Source: Pholiota molesta | Lineage: Eukaryota > Basidiomycota > Agaricomycetes > Agaricales > Strophariaceae | DNA length: 15,473 bases | NCBI GenBank assembly: GCA_014925825.1 | Contig: JACGCK010000553.1 | Location: 1 to 15,473 of the forward strand | Direction of reading: 5' to 3' | Part shown: positions 7,868 to 15,473 of the stretch, in pieces | Layout: every line of letters begins with the position of its first letter | Position numbering within the stretch: position 1 is the stretch's first letter | The notes under the pieces: generated by a model | Seen by the model: only the letters and a program-made list of their open reading frames with translations | What the model was told of the DNA's origin: nothing | Database searches by the model: none | Translations under genes and position numbers: made by a program

Positions 7868-7941
7868 CTGTGTCGCAATTAGTCACCATGGCGCGGCCGC
7901 GCGAGAACACTTCATCCGATTCCCAGAGCAGAGTTCTTGGA
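7868..7941. repeat. Upstream duplication, copy 2 (91-bp period)
   Basis: Same block order as copy 1: CTGTGTCGCAATTA, GAGAACACTTC, TCCCAGAGCA and AGTTCTTGGA, with a different centre that includes a 12-bp palindrome GCGCGGCCGCGC (7891-7902). The conserved blocks may be regulatory. Confidence 0.75.
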
Positions 7942-9345
7942 CCATAACAGGATACCTGCGAAGCTGTTCAAACTTCAGAAGCTGATGGAAGATGATAGCA
8001 GGTGTCTCTAGAAGTATTTACTATTAAAGCAGATGGGGCGTTTTCGATGTGAATTCCAATGATCAACCAGCTGGTGTGGTAAAAAGCTCCCAGCCATTTA
8101 CCACAAGAAGCCTGACTCGGAGGCCAGGCCGCGCCTCCGACCTCGGCAGTGTGCCGGGTCTCTACAGACTACTACTCCCCCGAACTAGCTTCGAACCAGA
8201 CTCCCCAGTGTCCCGGGCCATTCACAATGAATCCCGTCAGGCTATCCCCCACCCACCGACCCAATACCAAATGAATAGGACGGCAGAAGATGTACTATCA
8301 AAATTTCCAGCATCAATACAGCACCATCCAAAAATACGAGCGGCAGGTGTGTCAAAAGTCGCTATCGAAGATACAAGCGATAACAAATTGGCAGCTCCGA
8401 GTCTCCTTCTCATCTTTGTCTATGTTTAGGACGCACATTCGTCATTTGTGCTCAAGAGCAAGATCACCCCAACAGGATTCACGGTCTGCTCTGAGTCCTG
8501 ACTTGCTTGACAAAGTCCATGAGCACACAGCAGGAGTCGAGTCAATCTTCGAACATCTGGTGAGTTTTTCCCTAGGGGGAGGAAAACAATACTTACTCCT
8601 TTCATAACGAGAACCCATGCCAATTCATCTGATTCGCGAGGCACGCCGTCAGTCCAACTGAGTAGTGCGACGTGGGCTTCCTCGGTATTTGAAAACCTAG
8701 GATCCTTGGAGATAAAAATATTCCAGAACCCCCAAACATGTATGGGTATGCGATGCATATGCATGGCTCAACAAAGTGGCATTGAACTCAGGGTAAGCTG
8801 ATTTCGTTTCACTTCATCGCTTTTTATCTAAATTTTCACAGTGCAGTTCGAAGATATGAATTTGTTGTCATTGTGCGCTGTGAAGTCCGTCCTCCAGCTC
8901 TCTGCCTGCTGTAACTTCGCTAACGTTAACTGATGGCCAGCCACACACCCAACGACGCACAAGTGATACTTATGTGCCAACCATCTATTCAATACTGCGC
9001 TGTTGCGGATGGCCAACAACCTGGTGCCTACGGGCTACCTGATGATGGCTGGGACAGCGCCCAGCGACCTGGGGACAAGGCTAACCTGCTTTGCTCTGCA
9101 GCGTTGCGAGCATCTACTGTGAGCACACCCATGATATCAACCACTTCGCGGCAGTTCCAAAAATATTTTGTGCCATCCTAATAGCACTTGGGCTGAATGT
9201 TCATCCCACCTCCTTCGATACCGTCACATGTCACGTTTTCATGTGTCTGAGCTTTTCCGAAGACGCCCTTCAAGACGACCAACTGGCATCCGAAGTTGTT
9301 AGATGAGCCCTCCATGCCTATCGCACATGTTTTCTAATCTTCCAG
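7942..9345. other. Stretch without a supported gene
   Basis: Several frames of 60-126 codons occur on both strands, none with a recognisable motif or consistent splice structure. The right part (about 9190-9345) may hold decayed sequence of the carrier gene described at 9346-9743: a short stretch near 9262-9290 could correspond to the segment preceding the EF-hand, followed by an intron-like run ending TTCCAG at 9345. This is weak. Confidence 0.4.
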
Positions 9346-9743
9346 TACAGCGGCCTCTCCGGATACATCGACTACAATGAATTCAAGACCGTTTTCTCTG
9401 CCAATCTCGGTCCAGATGCGTTACCCTTTGATTTTGACTGGTCTGCTGCGCCATGCATCCGCCGCTCCCTTATCGCCGCACTCACTATCTGCCTGCAGCG
9501 ATTGGATAAAACTATACCTCGGAAAGAAGAGCGGCTCGCATGTGTTAGGATGCAAGGACTTCATTGCTACTCGAGGATCGGCGCGGAGCTAATGGGCCAC
9601 CGTTAGATAATGAATCTACGCAGCTCATGAAGGGCTTGCAGGGCGAGCGGCTGCGCCAGGCCTTCAAATACCTAGATACCAACGAAGACGGGTTTATACC
9701 TGCGCTTCCAGAGTGGCTCATTCAAGAAGGTGACTGGAAGTAA
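9346..9743 (+). pseudogene. Fragment of mitochondrial aspartate/glutamate carrier (Aralar/AGC-type), EF-hand region
   Basis: The spliced reading gives SGYIDYNEFKTVFSANLGPD, then FDFD-C-DWIKLYLGKKSGSHVLG, then LMKGLQGERLRQAFKYLDTN with EDGFI. These are hallmark stretches of the N-terminal calcium-binding domain of fungal AGC carriers, which exchange aspartate and glutamate across the inner mitochondrial membrane. Intron 9441-9498 (58 nt, GT-AG) is intact and restores the expected Cys-Asp-Trp. The next expected intron (about 9570-9623) keeps its acceptor but shows no GT donor, and TAG/TAA-rich sequence follows. The second EF loop (DTNEDGFI) breaks off before its last ligand and runs to TAA at 9741-9743. 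The carrier domain itself is absent. It is a DNA-level partial copy of a host gene. Confidence 0.82.
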
Positions 9744-10262
9744 AAGCACAAAGTAGGTGCTATTATAAATGCGCGTACTGAAGCTAATACTTTTTTTCTA
9801 TGAATCTCCGCTACACAAACTATTAAGCAACGCTCCTCTTACGGCCACCGGGGTTGAGAAATATGATAGAGGTCTGCCGCGGGAAACGAAGGGATGGAAT
9901 GGTGCGGGCAAGTTCACGAAGGCGTTGACTGGCGGGCAAACTGGCACGGTAGGTCCGGCTGGCGGGTAGAAACCTCGTAAGACCGGCGGTGCTCTCGCTC
10001 TCGGGCTCGGGGCACTCGCCCTGTTCTCGCTTGCTCGCTCACTTTCCCGCTCTTGGATTCCGCTCGGCAAGATGCCTGCCATCTCTGCGACTGTCTCTTC
10101 AAGTTCTTGCGTCTCTCGGTTTTGAAACGCTCTCGCCAGCCATTGTACACTGCGGTACACCCGATCTCTCCCGAAGCGACGACCAAAATTTCAATACTTT
10201 GCTGTGGTGAGTGATATGATTTCCTTTATATAGGCAACTGAGGCAATTTTCATTAGATTTCT
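9744..10262. other. Stretch without a supported gene
   Basis: A 120-codon minus frame (9798-10160) has Arg/Glu- and Pro-rich low complexity and no motif. Short near-repeats GGCGGGCAAACTGG and GGCTGGCGGG occur near 9930-9967. Nothing else is clear. Confidence 0.4.
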
Positions 10263-10660
10263 GTGTCTATACTTCATTCAATATGGCTCAGCGCCCTCTG
10301 CTTCAATCTGGCTCGATTTCGCTTGATTTCGCTCGTCTCCCTCTGCTTCAGTCTGAATCATTTCCATTCGATTTTGCTCAATATCGCTCTGAACCGACCT
10401 CTGCCTGGGCTTCATTTTACTCCATTTCACATGATTTGGCTCAACCATCAACCGAACACAGGCTGTATCCTGCTTGATCTGGCTCACTGGTTCCTCTCTC
10501 TTTGTGTTGTATTTCATTAGATTAGACTCGATTGTACTTTTCACGCTGCTTGATTTTGCTCAATATACAATCTTTCCAAATCTAACAAAGCGCGAATCGC
10601 CGATTCAAATACAATGTTGTATTTTGTTTGATTTGGCTTAGTTTGGCTATGAAGCCTTTC
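10263..10660. repeat. Degenerate repeat field built on TTGATTTNGCTC-like words
   Basis: Variants of (C/T)TTGATTT(C/T/G)GCTC and CAATATNGCTC recur at least eight times. The best local period is 45 bp: CCCTCTGCTTCA(A/G)TCTG starts at 10294 and at 10339. A perfect 8-bp palindrome AAATACAA-TG-TTGTATTT sits at 10607-10624. It is a minisatellite-like decayed array just upstream of the Plavaka gene; it may be part of that element's 5' subterminal region, which is unproven. Confidence 0.6.
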
Positions 10661-10964
10661 CACTGGGAGAGCCTGATACTAATCGATAACCCTTGCCACG
10701 GCATTAATGCAACTACTGGTCGTTTTATCTCTCCTCTTAGCCGCCTTTGAAATGTCCTGTATTTGTTCCGGGTGCAACAGCACATATGAAACAGAGCGGG
10801 GCCTCGATTGGCATCAAAAACAATGCGAAGATTATCTCAAGGTTGATGCGGCCTCGAACACATTTCCCAATGCACTCGAAATATTCGAGCGGAAGAAGGC
10901 ACGAAAGAAAAGAAAGCTGCAAACCATGAGAGAGAGTGCTAGAGGCAGTCAGGAAGGACAACAA

Positions 10965-11023
10965 GTACGCAGCTTATTTCACTTTCTCGCACTGCAGGAA
11001 TTCACATTCACGAGTCTTACTAG
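10965..11023 (+). other. First intron of the Plavaka gene
   Basis: A 59-nt GT-AG intron in phase 0, separating the zinc-finger exon (71 codons from MSCICSGC) from the linker exon that starts MPTVTQNT. An alternative acceptor at 10996 would run into a stop, so the 11023 acceptor is preferred. Confidence 0.7.
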
Positions 11024-14000
11024 ATGCCCACCGTGACTCAGAATACGAATGCAGAAGTGGATTTACAGCTGCCATCCTCAATACAGAGCGAGCCATCTCC
11101 TCCACAATCACTTCCCGAACTACCTGATGCACCCATTGCTCCTAATTTGAGTGCGGCTGGACGAGTTGTTCGAAAGAAACGCTTGACATGGAAGCTGCTG
11201 CAGCAACTTCCTGCAGCTCCTACGCCTTTGCCTGAGCCAGTCATGGTTGCAGCTACAGACACTACCAACTCTAATACCGCGCCACCTCCTTCAATCTTGG
11301 AGACCATTTGGGAGGCGGTATACACAACATGCAATTCGTTCGGCCTATACCGGGAATACCCCAGCATCCCCACGCACAACCCAGACATACAATCAGCTTA
11401 CAGGATGTTATGGCAAGCAACACTCCTACATCCATTAATAAAGCTCAATCTCCAGTTTCCTCCCGACTTTCACTCGATCCCACCTCAGATCCATCTTATT
11501 TCCCATTCCAGAATTCAACAGTGTTTGGCTTAATGAATTGGATGTGGACGGGATCAGCCTTGAAATCCATCACCGAGATGAAGAAGCTGCTTAACTTTCT
11601 CAAGTCAGATGACTTCAAAAAGGAGGATCTAGAAGGCTTTGATATTCGAGCAGAGACTGCGAAGCTTGACCAGTTTTTGGAAGGTTCCTCGAACTCAAAA
11701 ACCAAGCCAGGACCTCAACCATCCGCATCGTTCCCAAGAGACGGCTGGCATGAATCAGATATCCATATCCAAGTTCCAGACTTATCACCTCATAAACCAG
11801 ACGACATTCCAACATTTACTATACCAGGCCTCCTCCATCGGTCACTTGTAGAAGTTATCAAGTCTACATTTTCTGATGTTGCCAGTCGCTCATTCCACTA
11901 CACCCCCTTCAAAACCTTCTGGTGTCCAAATCCAGAGCACTCTGAAAATTTGGAGACACAGAGAGTCTATGATGAGCTGTACTCCTCAGATGCAATGATT
12001 AAGGCCCATATGGAGTTGCAGCAACAGCCTCGGGAACCGGATTGTGAGCTCGAACGAGTCGTTGCAGGCATGATGTTTTGGTCAGACTCAACTCATCTCG
12101 CAAGCTTCGGAACAGCATCGCTCTGGCCAATTTATCTCTATTTTGGTAACCAGTCAAAGTGGGTTCGCGGGAAGCCAACGGCTGCTGCATGTCATCATAT
12201 CGCATATATTCCAAAGGTGCATAGTCTTTCTCCCTTGCTCTCTCACATCTAAGACTAAGCAATGTCAACTAGCTGCCAGCCGACTTCTTTGATTATTACG
12301 TTAACCTTACTGGGGATGGACCAGCCGAGGACGTTCTGACCCACTGTCGACGCGAATTAATGCACGCAGTTTGGACCCTATTACTTGATGACGAGTTCAT
12401 GCATGCTTATGAGCATGGCATTGTTATCGAGTGCCCTGATGGCATATTTCGTCGCTTTTATCCGCGGATTTTTACTTACTCTGCTGACTACCCTGAAAAG
12501 TAAGTAGTTGACATTCTTTAATATTATTATTATGCTCGAACTCATACCCTATGATAACACAGGGTTTTGCTGGCGACTATACGAAACCTCGGAAGTTGTC
12601 CCTGCCCCCGGTGCCTTATTCCCAAGGCAAAAATCCCAAATGTTGGAAAGGTCTATGATGACAACCAGCGTGTGACGACACAGCGCATTGATGATTCTAA
12701 CCGGGTTTGGAATGTCTCTCATGCTCCAAATGGATCTACGAGCAAGGCCGCGCTGTCAAATCAGCTGCTGTTGAGCGACTTCTAGCCCCTCAATCCTTGT
12801 GCCCACTGTGGTATGCTTTGAATCTCCTATATTGTTCAGACACCACTGATATTCCTGTATTGTAACAGAATGCCTTCTCGTCACTGTCAAAATTTGGCTT
12901 CAACTTCTTCGACATGCTTGTGCCAGACTTTATGCACGAGTTCGAACTAGGAGTCTGGAAAGCCCTTTTTGTTCATTTAATTCGCATTATAGTTGCTGAA
13001 GGGGCAGTTCAAGAACTCAACCAAAGATATCGACAAGTTCCTACCTTCGGCCGTTCGACAATCAGGAAATTCGTCGAAAATGCATCAGCCATGAAGAAAA
13101 TGGCTGCTCGCAACTATGAAGATCTCTTGCAGGTATGCCTCTTATTTGATATCTTCAAGTTAAGCTATTACCAATCATATTATTCTATTTTATAGTGTGC
13201 AATGCCAGTGTTCGATGGTCTTCTTGATGAACCAGAGCATGACAGAGACATTGCTTCGCTCCTCTTTACCGTTGCAGAATGGCATGCACTAGCGAAGCTT
13301 CGAATGCATACCGACTCAACCCTAGGATGGCTTCAGCAATGCACAGCAAGCTTAGGAAGGCAACTACGACGATTTCAGAAACATACCTGCAGCTTCTTCG
13401 ACACTCGTGAGCTTCCAAGCGAGGAAGCTGCTCGCAGCCGCCGCCAGGCAAAAAAGGCTACCTCAACCAGGCACTTAGGCAAGTCGAAGCAAAAACTCAC
13501 ATCTCAGGCTGCGACTTCACTCCCTCCCACTACTCGAAAAAGAAGGTCTTCAGCCTGTCGCTAATCAAGCTCCATGCACTCGGTGACTATGTGCGAACCA
13601 TTATGATGTTTGGAACTTCAGATTCATACTCAACACAATCTGTAAGTCTTTCCTACATTTAAGTCATCTTAGGTCTGACATTCTTTGCTAGGGAGAGCTA
13701 GAACACCGGCGAGTAAAGAGGTTCTATGCCCGTACCAATAAAAACAGGGCTGTAAGACAGATAACACGCCTGGAACGACGAGAACACATGCTGGTTTGTC
13801 TGATTTCATTGGAAATTTGGATATAATAGTAATTAATTGACTTATTATTGAAAGGCTGGCTTAAAGCGGGAGAAGGCAAATCGAACTACAAACCGAAGCA
13901 AAACAAGCCCTACTCTGGACTTCGCGCAGTCAGAAGTTCTGCCTCACACGCCCCCCGAATTCCATCACCACATATCAATGTCCCGCAACTTTCCAGTCCA

Positions 14001-14907
14001 TATCCAAAACTTCCTGGCCGCTACAAGTAATGAGGATCCTGCAATCAAGGTAAGTGCGCAGGCATTGTTATGGATATGCTACTGCTGATTTGGGGTCGGT
14101 GTTTCAGGACTTCTATCCGAAACTGCAGGAACATCTCTTAGGACGAATCTTGCACCCTACCTGGTCTGGGGATGGCAATGAATTCTCAGAAGTGGAGCGC
14201 AATAGGATTTTTATTGTTAATGAGCGGTTGTATCGCCATAAGGTGATGCGAATCAATTATACGACCTACGACGTTCGCCTAGGGCAAGATTCGATCAATG
14301 CGCGAAATCACGCAGACATAATGACACTTTCACGCAATGACGAAGATCACCCTTTTGAATATGGGCGGTCATTTCCATCTTTCATATTGAAGTTATACAC
14401 AATACTGAAGAGCCTGGAGTTTCTCCTTCTCCAGTATCAAAGGAGGTCCTGTGGGTGAGATGGTTCAAAGAGACACATCCTACCAGGCTGGTTTCGAGAA
14501 GAAGCGGCTCCATCGACTTCAGTTCTTACCCTCCCATGATCCAGCTGCATTTGGCTTCCTCGATCCTGATGAAGTCATCCGCGCAGCTCATCTCATACCC
14601 GCCTTCCGATATGGGCCAACGGAGGAGCTCCTTAGAGGAGAATCCCTTGGACGAGCACCTGGAGAACTGGATGACTGGGAGTATTTCTATGTCAATATGT
14701 AAGTGTTCCGAAAATTTCTTGTGCAAAATTGCCGATGCTAAAGATGTTTTATTTTAGCTTGTAGATAGGGATATGTATATGCGATATGCAGGTGGAGGAG
14801 TTGGGCATTACAGGCTTGATCTGAACGATGTACATAGTTCAGATCCAGATGACCTGAATGAGGATAATGATGTGGAAATGGGCCATGAGGAGGAGGAGGG
14901 AGATTTA

Positions 14908-14916
14908 GGGGGGGGG
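14908..14916. other. Run of nine G at a frame break in the Plavaka acidic tail
   Basis: Before the run the frame reads EMGHEEEEGDL; after it the acidic repeat (DKEEDEDEDEDEDEDE) is in another frame. The direct continuation is instead Lys/Arg/Met-rich. A one- or two-base change in this homopolymer would explain the shift, either as a real slippage mutation or as a sequencing error. Confidence 0.7.
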
Positions 14917-15100
14917 ACCCAGACAAAGAGGAAGATGAGGACGAGGACGAGGATGAGGATGAGGATGAGGAAGGATAAAGGAAGATGAGGAGGAGAGCCT
15001 GGGGGCCCAGAGGATGATGAACTTGGGCCAGAGGATGGCGAGGAGATTTTGAAGACCCTGAGGATGATGAGGGATATGCGACCCTTTAAAGATAGCCTGA

Positions 15101-15106
15101 AATAAA
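15101..15106 (+). terminator. Polyadenylation signal AATAAA
   Basis: A canonical AATAAA lies 12 nt after the TAA at 15087-15089 that closes the frame DPEDDEGYATL at the end of the Plavaka acidic tail. It fits the 3' end of that gene. Confidence 0.5.
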
Positions 15107-15473
15107 ACGAATAATGTTTCTTTGCATATGCGGCTTGAGAATCTGGGTAACAATGGATCAAGTCAAGATCAAGTTGCCAAGGCTGTGGCAGCAGGTCTCA
15201 TTAGGTCACGGTCCCATTCGAGCTCCACCACCGTGACCATCTCTAATGCATCCACCTATCCACATTTCGTCCCAAACCTGGGCTTCAGCTGCCACACGAC
15301 ACAACACTATACGCACTATCTTCAAGTTTAATAGTCGTCGCCACCCACTCTTCTCATGCAACGGCGAGATCCAAATGTTCAATGCATGCGCACAAAGCCG
15401 CCATTGCACAGATACACCAACCCAGCCTCAAAGCCCAGCCCAGCTCAAGCCTATAAGTGCCGACTATGGCTAC
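15107..15473. other. Stretch without a supported gene, right edge of window
   Basis: Only short frames without motifs. It probably includes the 3' flank of the Plavaka element; its terminal inverted repeat was not recognised and may lie here or beyond the window. Confidence 0.4.
15204..15238. repeat. Hairpin GGTCACGGT / ACCGTGACC
   Basis: Perfect 9-bp arms at 15204-15212 and 15230-15238 with a 17-nt loop. A further CATTA/TAATG pairing just outside becomes possible if a few bases bulge. Located 115 bp after the Plavaka stop; it could be a subterminal structure of that element. Confidence 0.55.

Larger units (their letters stand above)
10752..15089 (+). pseudogene. Plavaka-family (CACTA-like) transposase, nearly full length, frameshifted
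   Basis: Ten exons: 10752-10964, 11024-12216, 12273-12499, 12563-12810, 12869-13132, 13196-13641, 13692-13793, 13855-14049, 14108-14698 and 14758-15089. All nine introns are 50-63 nt GT-AG. Domains in order: N-terminal C2HC finger (CICSGC...H-x3-C), linker with FGLYREYPSIP, SFHYTPFKTFWCPNP, DDE-like core with WSDSTHLASFGTASLWPIYL, LTHCRRELMHAVW, ADYPEKVLLATIRNLG, CPCPRCLIPK, LVPDFMHEFELGVWK, HALAKLRMHTDSTL, GELEHRRVKRFYARTNKN, LPHTPPEFHHH, YRHKVMRINYTTYDVR, GRAPGELDDWEYFYVN, DRDMYMRYAGGGVGHYR, and an acidic tail. Asp in WSDST, Asp in PDFMHE and Glu in GELEH are candidate catalytic residues. Frame breaks occur near 11390, 12720, 12798, 13520, 14366, 14466, 14758 and in the tail, so it is inactive unless these are sequence errors. 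Terminal repeats were not found. Confidence 0.9.

Noticed and set aside
8187..8197. GGTTCGAAGCT on the minus strand, resembling a tRNA/SINE B box
   Set aside because: No matching A box at a suitable distance and no cloverleaf could be drawn around it.
9798..10160. 120-codon minus-strand frame
   Set aside because: Charged and proline-rich low complexity, no motif, overlapped by other frames of similar length.

Overview
The window looks like repeat-rich DNA from a filamentous basidiomycete, probably an Agaricomycete. Four things point that way: many 50-65 nt GT-AG introns, two transposase families typical of such genomes (KDZ with a CxC2 cysteine cluster, and Plavaka), an insert with hAT-type ends, and a GC-balanced host background. 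No bacterial operon, CRISPR array, rRNA or tRNA was seen. All family calls come from recognising motifs by eye; no search was run.

Layout: (1) 1-3857, plus strand: a decayed KDZ transposase gene that enters from the left edge. It keeps its introns but carries at least seven frameshifts. At 2113-2904 it is split by a 792-bp non-autonomous hAT-like element with 12-bp perfect terminal inverted repeats and a perfect 8-bp target duplication. The C-terminal 300 or so codons after the insert are fully open. (2) 3858-5480: no convincing gene, but hairpins, a spaced direct repeat, short GC-rich repeats and a degenerate 0.1-kb duplication. (3) 5486-6151, minus: a broken reading frame of unknown family. 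(4) 6490-7579, minus: the only gene here that looks intact, a three-exon 321-aa protein with a low-complexity N-terminus, a coiled coil and a C-terminal helical part with an RGNVAAH motif. A TATA box and a 91-bp-period duplication lie upstream. (5) 7950-9345: mostly unassigned. (6) 9346-9743, plus: a pseudogene fragment of the EF-hand domain of a mitochondrial aspartate/glutamate carrier, with one intron still intact. (7) 9744-10750: no clear gene; a degenerate TTGATTTNGCTC-type repeat field. (8) 10752-15089, plus: a nearly full-length Plavaka transposase in ten exons, broken by several frameshifts, with an AATAAA signal just after its end. (9) 15090-15473: no gene; one hairpin.

The genes do not form a pathway. 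The window is best read as a transposon graveyard around one apparently intact host gene of unknown function. The clearest structural result is the nested hAT-in-KDZ insertion. The most interesting functional lead is the minus-strand gene with a possible HEPN-like RX5H motif; that reading is inference.
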